Notes under the pieces: generated by a model
The model's database searches: none
What the model was told of the DNA's origin: nothing
The model's input: only the letters and a program-made list of their open reading frames with translations
Made by a program: the position numbers and the translations under genes
From: an uncultured Endozoicomonas sp.
GTDB taxonomy: Bacteria; Pseudomonadota; Gammaproteobacteria; Pseudomonadales; Endozoicomonadaceae
Assembly: GCF_947495845.1 (NCBI RefSeq)
Contig: NZ_CANMAO010000013.1
Span: forward strand, 50,664-114,663
DNA length: 64,000 nucleotides
Reading direction: 5' to 3'
Part shown: one piece after another, positions 44,158 through 53,159 of the stretch
Layout of the letters: each line of letters begins with the position of its first letter
Position numbering within the stretch: position 1 is the stretch's first letter

Positions 44158-45660
44158 ATGACTGAAGTAAATAATTCAGGTGCTTTACACCATACTCAAC
44201 AACAGGCACCTATTCTTGATGCTGGAAAGCTTCCAGGTAAAGAAAGGGTCTCCGGTGGTCAGCTGGACGGTAAAGATTTGACAGTTTCTAGCAGGGGTGC
44301 GGCTCCAAATGAGTTTATTAATAGCAAAGGTGAAGTGGCGCCTCAATTAGAAACTCCTGGGGACACATCGTTGCTTGATCTTGAGTCGGCGTCGGTCAAA
44401 ATTGCAGAAATCAGCAAGCATGCTGAGGAGTCTCTTAAATCTACACGTGCATTATTGAGTAATATTGTCAGTGGAAAAGTGACTCCGGAGCAGACTGCGC
44501 AGCTACAGCAGCATGCAGCAGCACTTCTTGAAACCAGTGAGTATGTGGATAATCTCCAAGGAAAAGGGCTGGATAACACCAAAGGAAAAGAGAGTGTTTT
44601 AGCGGCGCTTGGCTTTAGTGATGCTCAGTTGGAAGCACTTTTGTCTCTGGCTAATCCGGATGATGCAGGAAACTCTCTTGCGTCACTGCATGGAGGCGCC
44701 CGAAGCCTTAACGCTAAAGCTTCGGTGCTGAGGAGCCTTGGTTTCAGTGATAGCCAGATAGATGCATTGTTATCTATGGCCAATCCTGATGATGATGGCA
44801 ATAGTCTTGCTTCTTTGCATCAGTCGGGGGCGGGGGCTAAAGAACTATTGAAGGCCCTGGGTTTTCAGCAGCAACAGATAGACAAGTTGATCGGTCTGTT
44901 GAATGGAACTCTAGATAGTTCAGGATTTTCTGAGCAGGCTGCATTGTTAAAGAAAATGGGATTCACGGATGCTCAGGCTGAAACGATCTTGAGCAATAGT
45001 GATAATCTAAAGCTGAAAGAACAGAAAAAATTACTGGAAAGCGCGTCCAGTGAGCAAAGTAATTTACTGAAATCTGCAGCTATTGGCTTTAATACTTTGT
45101 CGGCTAACCAAGTGTTTGGCCCAGAAATTCTTGAACAGCTAGTTGATATGTTTGCTGTGATGGAGTTGCTCCACAAAATGAGTGTAGAGCAGCGACAAAA
45201 TGCGAGAACAAGCCGCTCGATCAACTATGAAGCATCCAAACAGCAGGTTCTTGTTCAAGCCGAAAAAATGAAAGATGCCGCCGTTAAAACAGCCATAGCT
45301 GGATTCGTCAGTGCCGGTGCAAAGATGGCTGCCGCTGCAGCACAGGGTGGCTTTGCAGTTAAGTCAGCTAAGGGTGTGACTGATGGCGTTAGACAAGCTC
45401 AGGTAGCTATTGGTAACGCCCTGGGCAGTAGTATCACCAGTATGGGTGATATTATTAAAACCGGATTGGATTATACGGCCACGATGGATCAGGCGGAAAT
45501 TAAAGTGCGAGAAGCAATACAGAAAACTTATGACAATGCGGCTCAATCTGACAGCGAATTCCTGAACATGCATCAGGATATGATCCGAAATGTTCAAAGT
45601 AAAATGGATGAAATTATTCGTTCATGGTTTGAAACTCTAAAATCAACAACACGGGTTTAA
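44158..45660 (+). CDS. sctB: T3SS minor translocator SctB-like (YopD/SseD type) with LGFSD repeats
   Basis: 500 residues. One main hydrophobic stretch at about 374-400 (AAVKTAIAGFVSAGAKMAAA) followed by helical C-terminal region, as in YopD/EspB/SseD-type proteins. Its middle carries four copies of a helical motif: VLAALGFSDAQLEALLSLAN (148-178), VLRSLGFSDSQIDALLSMAN (191-221), LKALGFQQQQIDKLIGLLN (231-250) and LKKMGFTDAQAETILSNSD (264-281); the first two continue PDDxGNSLASLH. Strong AGGAGG before ATG. Third gene after the chaperone, the expected SctB place. Confidence 0.78.
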   Translation: MTEVNNSGALHHTQQQAPILDAGKLPGKERVSGGQLDGKDLTVSSRGAAPNEFINSKGEVAPQLETPGDTSLLDLESASVKIAEISKHAEESLKSTRALLSNIVSGKVTPEQTAQLQQHAAALLETSEYVDNLQGKGLDNTKGKESVLAALGFSDAQLEALLSLANPDDAGNSLASLHGGARSLNAKASVLRSLGFSDSQIDALLSMANPDDDGNSLASLHQSGAGAKELLKALGFQQQQIDKLIGLLNGTLDSSGFSEQAALLKKMGFTDAQAETILSNSDNLKLKEQKKLLESASSEQSNLLKSAAIGFNTLSANQVFGPEILEQLVDMFAVMELLHKMSVEQRQNARTSRSINYEASKQQVLVQAEKMKDAAVKTAIAGFVSAGAKMAAAAAQGGFAVKSAKGVTDGVRQAQVAIGNALGSSITSMGDIIKTGLDYTATMDQAEIKVREAIQKTYDNAAQSDSEFLNMHQDMIRNVQSKMDEIIRSWFETLKSTTRV

Positions 45661-45693
45661 TTTTTACGATTAAGCCTATTTGTTATCAGGAAT

Positions 45694-45714
45694 AGCCAAC
45701 CAGGAGGGTTGGCT
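45694..45714 (+). promoter_or_regulatory. Perfect hairpin displaying AGGAG in its loop, before sctW
   Basis: AGCCAACC, loop AGGAG, GGTTGGCT: an 8-bp perfect stem whose loop is a Shine-Dalgarno core. ATG at 45715 follows immediately but opens a 33-codon frame (45715-45816) out of phase with sctW; the sctW ATG at 45735 has its own GAGG (45726-45729). Could tune gatekeeper translation. Confidence 0.5.
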
Positions 45715-45734
45715 ATGCAACAGCAGAGGACGCT

Positions 45735-47990
45735 ATGGCAATTGCAGATGGCCCAAGCTCGATCGCCACTCAGGCACCTACGAACAAAGCATTCTTTGAC
45801 GTTCCAGACGATATAAAGCAGCGTAGCTTTGGAACAGGTACTGCATCTAATGGTGATAATGTAACTGCGCTTAAACAAACAAGTGCTTTAGAGGCAAGTA
45901 CTGATATTGCTGAAGAAATCTCACAGGCTCTGACAAAGTTCAAAAAATGGGATAAAAGAGAAGTTGGTCAGAACGATTCACATCAAGAAAATATGCTTGA
46001 GTTAATGCGTAAAATTCAGGCAGTTGAGAAAATTGATGGTATTGATGAGTTCAAAAATGATTTAATTAATCAACCTAATTTGACCAGCAGAGATTATCAA
46101 AAAAAGGCTGAAGAAAAATTCCCGGATGTGTTTCATCAGTATATTGCTTTATATGAAGCGGCAATGGCTTCTGAACAAGCTAATGGGAAAGGCTCAGCGG
46201 ATGAGATTTTTTCGGCGGTAGATAACCTCAAGCGAGATAATAGACAGGCCATTCAAATTGGCCTGAACCTTACTGAAGAGGCGGCTAGGCTCTCTGATGA
46301 AACGGGGCTGATGTCAATTCCTGAAACCCGCCGTGAATATCAGGATCATGTTCAAGATCACAAAAGCCTCAATCAGGCTTATGTTGAGATTAATAAGCGC
46401 CATGGTTCAAAAAACTTTGAAACCGCAGTGGATATTCAGCTTAAACTTCTTGCTACGGACTTGGCCTGCGTTGATAAGTCTACATCCGGGACACGTTTAA
46501 AAGCGATACTTGATGATATGCAGAAACTGAAAGTTCTGGTGGGTGTTCATGATAATTGTGTCGAAACTCAGGAGCAGATTGCCAGGGCACCTTTCAATTT
46601 AGAGCTTGCTGCTCATGAATATCTCGGAAGTATTCTTGGCCTTATAGATAGGCAGTGGATTACAGAAGCTGATTTTTCCGGTTTAGCTAAAGAGATGAAT
46701 GTTAATGAGCTTCAGGCAAAAATTTTCTTTATGAATAAAACGGCTGAAACAGTGCGAATGTTACCTGAAGAAATATTTGTCAACGTAGAAGCCAAGCAGC
46801 AAATGGTTTCTGCGGTTCAGGAGGTTCAGGATTCACTGGTGATTCAGGAAGAAGGCTCAGATAAACCCATTGATAATAAAGATGGCATCATTGGCGAAAT
46901 TGATGTGCAGAGTAATGGGATCCTCAGTGATATTGCGCATCAGATGGGCTACGATCTTTCCGGTTCATCTTCTGAAAATAAAATGCAAGGTGTGCTGCAG
47001 AAGAGTTCGGCTCAAGCTGCGGATACAAAAAAATCTGCGGTGGAAGCCAATAGTGGAAATGAGGGCGCCACAAATGTCAGTGCTTCTGAACCTGAATCTT
47101 ACAGAGGGCTTTCTGATGAAAAGCTTGTTGAGATTCAGGACGTAAAGCTTAAGCGAGCCGATGAAATTCAACAGCTGAATGGTGAAAAATATGTGTTCGA
47201 TAGCGCTGTTGATGCCCTTAAACGTGCTCAGGAAAATGGGCCAGGTGAAGTCCTGAAGACCCTGGAGGCCTTAACCCAGAAAAGGGGAAAAAGTGTTGCT
47301 CGTAGTTTGAAAGTACACATTATTCCGGATGGTCAAAAGGAAGCTATTAACCTTATTCCTCCTGATAAAATATTGAATGATAAAACGCCGGAAGAGATAA
47401 ATAACTTGGTTCAGACTGCTATTGACGTATTAGAAACGCAAAGCGCTAAACAGTTCAAAAGTGTGGACTTTACAAAATTACAGAATGAGTTGGAAGATCT
47501 TCGAAGATCTATTACGGCACTTGATAGAAACATGAAGACTAAGATTAATAACCGCTCTAAAGGTATGAAGCAGTTCTACCAACTCGAGTTGAGAAAAGTC
47601 ACTGTTCATGCGTATGAGGCTGGGGTTGCAGTAGGAGCAGCAGCCGAGGATTATGATGCTAATGATGAGAATACATTGAAAATTCAACGTGCTAGAACAA
47701 CTGGCAGGCCCCAGGAACTCAGATCCATTGTTAAACCGGCTAAAAAAACCAAGTTTGATATGGATGTTGATGATGGTTTTGATTCAGATTTTGAAGGCGA
47801 GCGTGAAGATAATGGCCCCGTATATAATCAAGGTGATGTTGATTTCAGTCCTGATGCCGGGAGCTTTAATGATGATGGCGCTGCTGGCGAAAACCCTCAG
47901 CCCGATGATGATCAGTCAGAGGGGCAAGATGATCAGAGCGGAAATGATAATTTCGATGAAGGCTTCGGGGATGACACTGAAGTAAACTGA
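45735..47990 (+). CDS. sctW: T3SS gatekeeper SctW (YopN-TyeA/SepL/SsaL type) with long C-terminal extension
   Basis: Controls the switch from translocator to effector secretion at the export gate. 751 residues, about twice the usual size. Residues 1-285 fit the YopN/HrpJ-type helical repeat (YQKKAEEKFPDVFHQYIALY). About 286-370 match a fused TyeA-like domain: LGSILGLIDRQWITEADFSG, IFFMNKTAETVRMLPEEIF. Residues 375-751 are extra: a helical Lys/Glu-rich part and a very acidic tail (676-751) with DVDDGFDSDFEGE and NFDEGFGDD. Followed at 20 bases by a CesT-like chaperone gene. Confidence 0.82.
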   Translation: MAIADGPSSIATQAPTNKAFFDVPDDIKQRSFGTGTASNGDNVTALKQTSALEASTDIAEEISQALTKFKKWDKREVGQNDSHQENMLELMRKIQAVEKIDGIDEFKNDLINQPNLTSRDYQKKAEEKFPDVFHQYIALYEAAMASEQANGKGSADEIFSAVDNLKRDNRQAIQIGLNLTEEAARLSDETGLMSIPETRREYQDHVQDHKSLNQAYVEINKRHGSKNFETAVDIQLKLLATDLACVDKSTSGTRLKAILDDMQKLKVLVGVHDNCVETQEQIARAPFNLELAAHEYLGSILGLIDRQWITEADFSGLAKEMNVNELQAKIFFMNKTAETVRMLPEEIFVNVEAKQQMVSAVQEVQDSLVIQEEGSDKPIDNKDGIIGEIDVQSNGILSDIAHQMGYDLSGSSSENKMQGVLQKSSAQAADTKKSAVEANSGNEGATNVSASEPESYRGLSDEKLVEIQDVKLKRADEIQQLNGEKYVFDSAVDALKRAQENGPGEVLKTLEALTQKRGKSVARSLKVHIIPDGQKEAINLIPPDKILNDKTPEEINNLVQTAIDVLETQSAKQFKSVDFTKLQNELEDLRRSITALDRNMKTKINNRSKGMKQFYQLELRKVTVHAYEAGVAVGAAAEDYDANDENTLKIQRARTTGRPQELRSIVKPAKKTKFDMDVDDGFDSDFEGEREDNGPVYNQGDVDFSPDAGSFNDDGAAGENPQPDDDQSEGQDDQSGNDNFDEGFGDDTEVN

Positions 47991-48010
47991 GATTTTAAAA
48001 GGAGAAGATA

Positions 48011-48376
48011 ATGGACTGGAAGGATGAAGTCCTTGCAGATGTTGGCAATGGAATGGGGGTCAGTGGGCTGAACTTTGGTCCAGAGGGCGTGATTTGCTTT
48101 GAGTATGAGCGAAGTGGCTCTTTATACATGGAGCAAAAAGAAGACGGTGTTTTAATGTATCTACACCGGGATATTGACGCTTTTAACCCCTTGCCAGTCA
48201 TGGAAAAGGCCTTGAAAGGGTGTCACTTTACAAACAGTTATGCATGGCCATTGCAGGTTGGGCTTAAAGATAATCAATTATTTATCGGTTTGTTTTTGGT
48301 TGATAATGAATTTGACCGCCCTAGTGTGGAAAAAGCCATTCAGTATCTGATGTCCAAGCTTGATCAGCTAACCTGA
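48011..48376 (+). CDS. T3SS class I chaperone, CesT/SycE fold
   Basis: 121 residues, acidic, the usual size and pattern of dimeric secretion chaperones: helix, then strands VSGLNFGPEGVICFEYERSG and SLYMEQKEDGVLMYLHRDI, a hydrophobic NSYAWPLQVGLKDNQLFIGL strand pair, and a C-terminal helix (SVEKAIQYLMSKLDQL). AAGGAGAAG precedes the ATG. Being directly after sctW it may serve the gatekeeper, as SycN/YscB serve YopN; client assignment is inference. Confidence 0.72.
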   Translation: MDWKDEVLADVGNGMGVSGLNFGPEGVICFEYERSGSLYMEQKEDGVLMYLHRDIDAFNPLPVMEKALKGCHFTNSYAWPLQVGLKDNQLFIGLFLVDNEFDRPSVEKAIQYLMSKLDQLT

Positions 48377-48470
48377 TAAGTAAATCAGTATATTTTAATT
48401 CCAAAACGATCCAGTTCCCCGGGAGAGAGGCAGTACCTCAGAACTGAATAAAGCTCAGAGGTCTCTTGCT

Positions 48471-48899
48471 ATGGTTGATAAAATTACCAAACCCGGTGAT
48501 TTGGGTGATAAGGCTTTTGATAAAGCCAAAGAAGGCTTGTCAACATCGGATCAACCGGATGATGATTCTGCAGGGCGTTTTGCCGAGTTGGTTTCCGGTG
48601 ATCTTAAAAGTCCACCTCAAGCAGCTTATGAAACGGCTGCCGCGGAAGGTGTCATTGCTGATGATCCAGGTTTAACCCTTGGTGACAAAGTACTAAGGGG
48701 TATGCAAGGGCTGAGGAATCATGTTGAAGACAGGGCTGATCTGGTTAAGGGGCACCTTGCTCCCGGAGAGGCGATGAGTATGAAAGATATGTTTAATACT
48801 CAACTAGCTATGACGAACTTGATGGTTACTGAGGATTATATTGGCAAAATTGTCAGTAAGAGCACTCAAACCTTCGATACACTTCTACGTAACCAGTAA
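48471..48899 (+). CDS. sctI: T3SS inner rod protein SctI
   Basis: 142 residues. The C-terminal half matches YscI/PrgJ/SsaI: GEAMSMKDMFNTQLAMTNLM followed by a helix ending KSTQTFDTLLRNQ, the conserved terminal rod motif. The N-terminal half is polar and contains DSAGRFAELVSGDL, resembling the early SctI segment. AGAGG lies nine bases before the ATG. Position immediately before sctJ matches SPI-2 and Ysc loci. Confidence 0.82.
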   Translation: MVDKITKPGDLGDKAFDKAKEGLSTSDQPDDDSAGRFAELVSGDLKSPPQAAYETAAAEGVIADDPGLTLGDKVLRGMQGLRNHVEDRADLVKGHLAPGEAMSMKDMFNTQLAMTNLMVTEDYIGKIVSKSTQTFDTLLRNQ

Positions 48900-48999
48900 T
48901 ATTTATTCTTAATCTATCCCGACCTTCTGATAAGTTTTCTACCTCCTGGCCGTTAACAGAGAGGTAGAATTCAATTAAACATCGATAGGGTCACCTCAT

Positions 49000-49782
49000 A
49001 TGAAACAGGGGGTTCTCAAGAGCTTCAGGCTGATACTGGTGGTTTTTTCCAGCCTTATCTTGCTGGGATGTAAAGTAGAGCTATATTCAGGTCTTGATGA
49101 GAAAGAAGGCAATCAAATGCTGGCTATTCTCATGGATAACGGTATTTCCAGTGACAAGCTGATAGATAAAGACAAAGTGGTGACGCTATTGGTGGACGGA
49201 GAAGATGTTTCCAGATCCATCAGGGTGTTAAACAACTATGGCTACCCCAAGGAAAAATACTCTTCTATTGGTGACATATTCCCTAAAGATGGTTTGATCT
49301 CTTCTCCAACCGAAGAGCGAGCCAGATACACTTATTCCATGTCTCAGGAGTTGTCGTCTACCTTGTCAATGATCGACGGTGTCGTGGTTGCCCGGGTACA
49401 TGTTGTTCTGCCTCAAGAACAAGACAGCTTAACAGACGTGACTTATCCTTCATCAGCCTCAGTATTTATTAAGTACACCACAGAGCTGGAATTGGCAGGT
49501 TTCATACCTAAAGTGAAAACACTGGTTGCTAACAGTATTGAAGGCTTATCGCTTGAGAAAATTTCGGTTTCAATATTTCCAGCGACCCGTCTGAATGAAT
49601 CTTTTTCCAATACGTCGTCGACAGAAACGGTGTTATTTGTTGAAGTGCCCGCAAGTTCTGCCGGTATATTCCGCTTGGGTTTATACGCATTATTGATTCT
49701 GCTCCTCCTCGCAGCTGTGGCAACAGGCTATGTATATTGGATCGATGCTCAGAAGCAACGAAAAAGAGCACAGTCAGAGTGA
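49000..49782 (+). CDS. sctJ: T3SS inner-membrane ring lipoprotein SctJ
   Basis: Forms the inner ring of the basal body (YscJ/PrgK/EscJ/SsaJ family). 260 residues: lipoprotein signal with lipobox ILLGC (Cys about 24), the ring-building motifs VELYSGLDEKEGNQMLAIL, GYPKEKYSSIGDIFPKDGL, RARYTYSMSQELSSTLSMID, VVARVHVVLPQ and SASVFIKYT, then a C-terminal membrane helix (about 226-248) with a basic tail. Start supported by GATAGGG nine bases upstream. Confidence 0.95.
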   Translation: MKQGVLKSFRLILVVFSSLILLGCKVELYSGLDEKEGNQMLAILMDNGISSDKLIDKDKVVTLLVDGEDVSRSIRVLNNYGYPKEKYSSIGDIFPKDGLISSPTEERARYTYSMSQELSSTLSMIDGVVVARVHVVLPQEQDSLTDVTYPSSASVFIKYTTELELAGFIPKVKTLVANSIEGLSLEKISVSIFPATRLNESFSNTSSTETVLFVEVPASSAGIFRLGLYALLILLLLAAVATGYVYWIDAQKQRKRAQSE

Positions 49783-49790
49783 GTTAGGCC

Positions 49791-50483
49791 ATGAATAGCC
49801 AAAGTAATAGGCAGGACGACAGTGGACAAAGTTTGTTTAATCTGGCCATAAAGTTTAACTTTTACCCTGTTCGGTATGCGCATCCCAGTTGGCTTCAGAA
49901 AGATGAAAATTTTCGAGTTATTGAGTCACTGAAGTCAGACCCGGCAGCGCATTTCAGTCTTTCCGCCTACTTGCTGAAAAAGTTCAATCTTCAAGGCGCA
50001 TTTGATTTTGATTTTGGACGGTTTGATAAGCGGGTAGTCTTTGCCAGTGCAGCAGAGATTGAACAACTGGCTTTTTATATTGGGCTGGTCACTAATGAAG
50101 AGGTGATTCGTTCCGTCGTGCGCAGAGAAGAAAGGTCGGCATTGAAGCAGTGCCTTGGCGAAGATGCTTACCGATTTGCCGTGAAGAAGGCTCAGTTTAT
50201 CAGTAGGACTTCTGTGAAATCGGGTCCGAGTATCTTGATCGATTGGGGTAATCTTGATCGTTTTAAGGCGTACTTGATCTCAACCGGACAGAGTGTCATG
50301 GCCTCTGCATTTTCAGACGTGCCAGAAGCCTTCAGGCAGCGGCTGATCATGAAAATGCCAAGAAGCTGGCAGATCCCATTGAGTAAGCCGTCCGATACCG
50401 GTCTTACCAGTCCTCAATGCATTTCTCTACTTTTAAAAACACATAAAGAGGTGAATCGACAGTGGCGGCACCTGTTATCCTGA
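49791..50483 (+). CDS. sctK: T3SS sorting-platform accessory protein SctK
   Basis: Cytoplasmic adapter linking the sorting platform to the inner ring (YscK/OrgA-like family). 230 residues. Recognisable SctK traits are the early FNFYPVRYAHPSWL segment, a central helical region (IEQLAFYIGLVTNEEVIRSV) and a Pro-containing C-terminus (RLIMKMPRSWQIPLSK). It lies 8 bases after sctJ and its end overlaps sctL by 22 bases, the standard J-K-L order. The family is divergent, so position carries much of the weight. Confidence 0.8.
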   Translation: MNSQSNRQDDSGQSLFNLAIKFNFYPVRYAHPSWLQKDENFRVIESLKSDPAAHFSLSAYLLKKFNLQGAFDFDFGRFDKRVVFASAAEIEQLAFYIGLVTNEEVIRSVVRREERSALKQCLGEDAYRFAVKKAQFISRTSVKSGPSILIDWGNLDRFKAYLISTGQSVMASAFSDVPEAFRQRLIMKMPRSWQIPLSKPSDTGLTSPQCISLLLKTHKEVNRQWRHLLS

Positions 50484-51130
50484 ACAACGTTCGTTTGGAG
50501 TTGGATCCAAACTGCAAAGTGCTCAAGGCCAATGATTACGTTGAATACCTTGAAGCGGATGAAATCATGCAGGCTGCCCATCAGCAGGCTGAGAAAATAA
50601 AAGAAGAGGCCAGGCAGGCCTACGAAGACGAAAAAAAACGGGGCTATAAAGAGGGAATGACCAAGGCCCGTGAAGATCAGACTGACCATATGTTAAAAGT
50701 GGTGAGTCGGACGATTAATTACCTTTCCGATATAGAAGACACGCTGGCGAATATTTTACTCTCCGGGGTCAAAAAGATTATCGGCGAGTTTAACCAGGAA
50801 GAGTTAGCTGTGAATCTGGTTAAAAACGCGTTACAGCATGTTAGAAGTGAAAAGCACGTCACTGTCCGTATACCTCCTGCCCATTACAGTGCAGTACAGG
50901 CGCGATTGAATGAAATTCTGGCAGATTATAAAGGTGTTGGTTTTATTGATCTGGTGGCAGATCCTCGATTGTCTGCCGGAGACTGCATCATGGAAAGTGA
51001 GATTGGTGTGGTTGATACCAGCATTGAGGTGCAACTGAAAGCGCTGCAGAAGCGTTTTGACAGCCTGAAATCCATTGCGGCCAGAACAAGAGAGGCTGAA
51101 ATGGTCGCGAAAACTGATTCAGATCAATAG
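50462..51130 (+). CDS. sctL: T3SS stator protein SctL
   Basis: YscL/HrpE/FliH-type stator that holds the SctN ATPase. 222 residues: N-terminal segment, charged coiled coil (HQQAEKIKEEARQAYEDEKK, YKEGMTKAREDQ), then the conserved C-terminal domain (VKNALQHVRSEKHVTVRIPP, VADPRLSAGDCIMESEIGVV and DTSIEVQLKAL). GTG start with AGAGGTG upstream, inside the end of sctK. It is the last T3SS gene in the window; sctN, which usually follows, is absent. Confidence 0.92.
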   Translation: MAAPVILNNVRLELDPNCKVLKANDYVEYLEADEIMQAAHQQAEKIKEEARQAYEDEKKRGYKEGMTKAREDQTDHMLKVVSRTINYLSDIEDTLANILLSGVKKIIGEFNQEELAVNLVKNALQHVRSEKHVTVRIPPAHYSAVQARLNEILADYKGVGFIDLVADPRLSAGDCIMESEIGVVDTSIEVQLKALQKRFDSLKSIAARTREAEMVAKTDSDQ

Positions 51131-51370
51131 GTAGTGTCTATAATCTTGTGCGTTCATTCAATGGTGAATAGGATGTAGTTATATACGCATATAAGGAGCC
51201 CGATTTTATCGTGGCTTTCCGAAAAGTTGGTGTATTTTTGTTCTGCATCAATAGCATTACTGTCCAGCTCCTATAAAATCCTTTCTTGAATTTTTAACCC
51301 TTCTCATAAAACTCCAAAGAAGCCGAAGACTGCGCTCAATGATGCGGTATAAGGCGTTAGAGGTTTGCGT

Positions 51371-53155
51371 ATGCAGGTCATAAAGGCTGATGTAGCCATT
51401 GTCGGTGCCGGTGGCGCCGGGCTGCGGGCTGCGATTGCCGTTGCTGAAAAAAATCCGGAACTGAAAGTGGCTTTGATCTCCAAAGTCTACCCGATGCGCA
51501 GTCACACCGTCGCTGCCGAAGGCGGTTCTGCCGGTGTTATTCAGGATCACGATTCCCTGGAAAACCACTTTGTTGACACCGTTGCCGGTGGTGACTGGCT
51601 GTGCGATCAGGACGTGGTCGATTACTTCGTTTCTCACTCTACCGAAGAGATGATTCGTCTGGAGCACTGGGGCTGCCCATGGAACCGTAAAGACGACGGT
51701 GACGTTAACGTTCGTGCCTTTGGTGGTATGAAGATTGAACGCACCTGGTTTGCGGCGGACAAGTCCGGCTTCCACATGCTGCATACACTGTATCAGACGT
51801 CTACCAAGTATCCATCCATCGAACGCTACGATGAGTTCTTCGCTACTGATCTGATCATGGAAGATGGTCGTGCTCAGGGCGTTGTGGCTATCGAAGTGAA
51901 AACCGGTGAACCTAAAGTGTTCCTGGCTAAGTCTGTTGTCTTTGCAACCGGCGGCTCTGGTCGTATTTTCCGCTTCAATACCAACGGCGCTATTGTCACC
52001 GGTGACGGTCATGCCATGGCGCTGCGCGCTGGTGCACCGCTGCGAGATATGGAGTTCGTTCAGTATCACCCAACCGGTCTGCCAGGCTCTGGTGTATTGA
52101 TGACCGAAGGTTGTCGTGGTGAAGGCGGTATTTTGTTGAACAAAGACGGCTATCGTTACCTGCAGGATTACGGTCTCGGACCAGAAACGCCGGTTGGTCA
52201 GCCAAAGAACAAATACATGGAGCTGGGCCCGCGGGACAAGCTGTCTCAGGCGTTCTGGCAAGAACAACGTAAAGGTCGCACCATCGACACGCCACTAGGC
52301 GACGCTGTTCACCTTGATTTGCGTCACCTTGGCGAACAGAAACTGATGGAGCGTCTGCCGCTGATCTGCTCTCTGGCGAAAAACTATCTGGGCGTTGATC
52401 CGGTTCACCAGCCAATTCCGGTGCGTCCTGCGGTGCATTACACCATGGGTGGTATTCGTTCCGACATCAATTGTGCGACCGATATCGCTGGTTTGTTTGC
52501 TGCCGGTGAATGCGCCAGCGTGGGTATGCACGGCGCTAACCGTTTGGGTTCTAACTCTCTGGCGGAAACCGTAGTGTTCGGTAAAGTGGCAGGTGAAAGT
52601 GCCGCTGATTTTGCTTCTCAGAACGTAATGTCTGACGAAGGTAAATTGGTTGATCAGGCGCGTGCTCACTTGGCTCGTATCGAAAGTCTGCGCAACGCTA
52701 ACGGTACCGAAAAAGCATCTCACCTGCGTCACGAAATGGTGAAAACCATGGAAGACAACTTCGGTATCTACCGTATCGGCGAAGAGATGCAGGCGGGTCT
52801 GGATAAGATCTCCGAACTTCGTGACCGCTTCAAGAATGTAAAAGTAGAAGACAAGAGTAAGGTATTCAATACCGAACTTCTCCAGGCCTTCGAACTGCAA
52901 AGCTCCCTGATGGTGGCTGAGTGTATGGCTATTGGTGGTGTCGAGCGTAAAGAATCTCGTGGTGCACACCAGCGTATCGACGGTTTTGAAGCCCGAGACG
53001 ACGTGAACTTCCTGAAGCATTCTGTCGCCTATTTCAATGGTGATGCGAAGCCACGTCTGGAATACCAGGACGTTAACGTGACCCGCTTCCAGCCAGAAGA
53101 GCGTGTATACGGCGCTGCTGCTGAAAAGCAGGCAGCTGAGAAGGAAGGGAAGTAA
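51371..53155 (+). CDS. frdA: Fumarate reductase flavoprotein subunit
   Basis: Catalytic subunit reducing fumarate to succinate in anaerobic respiration; carries covalent FAD. ATG 51371 is preferred over an in-frame TTG six bases earlier because AGAGG is well spaced and the family begins so. 594 residues. FAD fold [19 protein letters not shown], the covalent-His segment [20 protein letters not shown], active site [31 protein letters not shown] and [17 protein letters not shown]. Closest to Escherichia FrdA rather than SdhA, and followed by frdBCD. Confidence 0.95.
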   Translation: MQVIKADVAIVGAGGAGLRAAIAVAEKNPELKVALISKVYPMRSHTVAAEGGSAGVIQDHDSLENHFVDTVAGGDWLCDQDVVDYFVSHSTEEMIRLEHWGCPWNRKDDGDVNVRAFGGMKIERTWFAADKSGFHMLHTLYQTSTKYPSIERYDEFFATDLIMEDGRAQGVVAIEVKTGEPKVFLAKSVVFATGGSGRIFRFNTNGAIVTGDGHAMALRAGAPLRDMEFVQYHPTGLPGSGVLMTEGCRGEGGILLNKDGYRYLQDYGLGPETPVGQPKNKYMELGPRDKLSQAFWQEQRKGRTIDTPLGDAVHLDLRHLGEQKLMERLPLICSLAKNYLGVDPVHQPIPVRPAVHYTMGGIRSDINCATDIAGLFAAGECASVGMHGANRLGSNSLAETVVFGKVAGESAADFASQNVMSDEGKLVDQARAHLARIESLRNANGTEKASHLRHEMVKTMEDNFGIYRIGEEMQAGLDKISELRDRFKNVKVEDKSKVFNTELLQAFELQSSLMVAECMAIGGVERKESRGAHQRIDGFEARDDVNFLKHSVAYFNGDAKPRLEYQDVNVTRFQPEERVYGAAAEKQAAEKEGK

Positions 53156-53159
53156 GGCC

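Noticed and set aside
51131..51370. FNR-type operator before frdA
   Set aside because: I looked for TTGAT....ATCAA in the gap upstream of frdA and did not find a convincing match, so no site is called.
51257..52267. Long minus-strand frame (336 codons) opposite frdA
   Set aside because: frdA on the plus strand is an unmistakable, full-length enzyme; the antisense frame is a codon-bias shadow with no family features.
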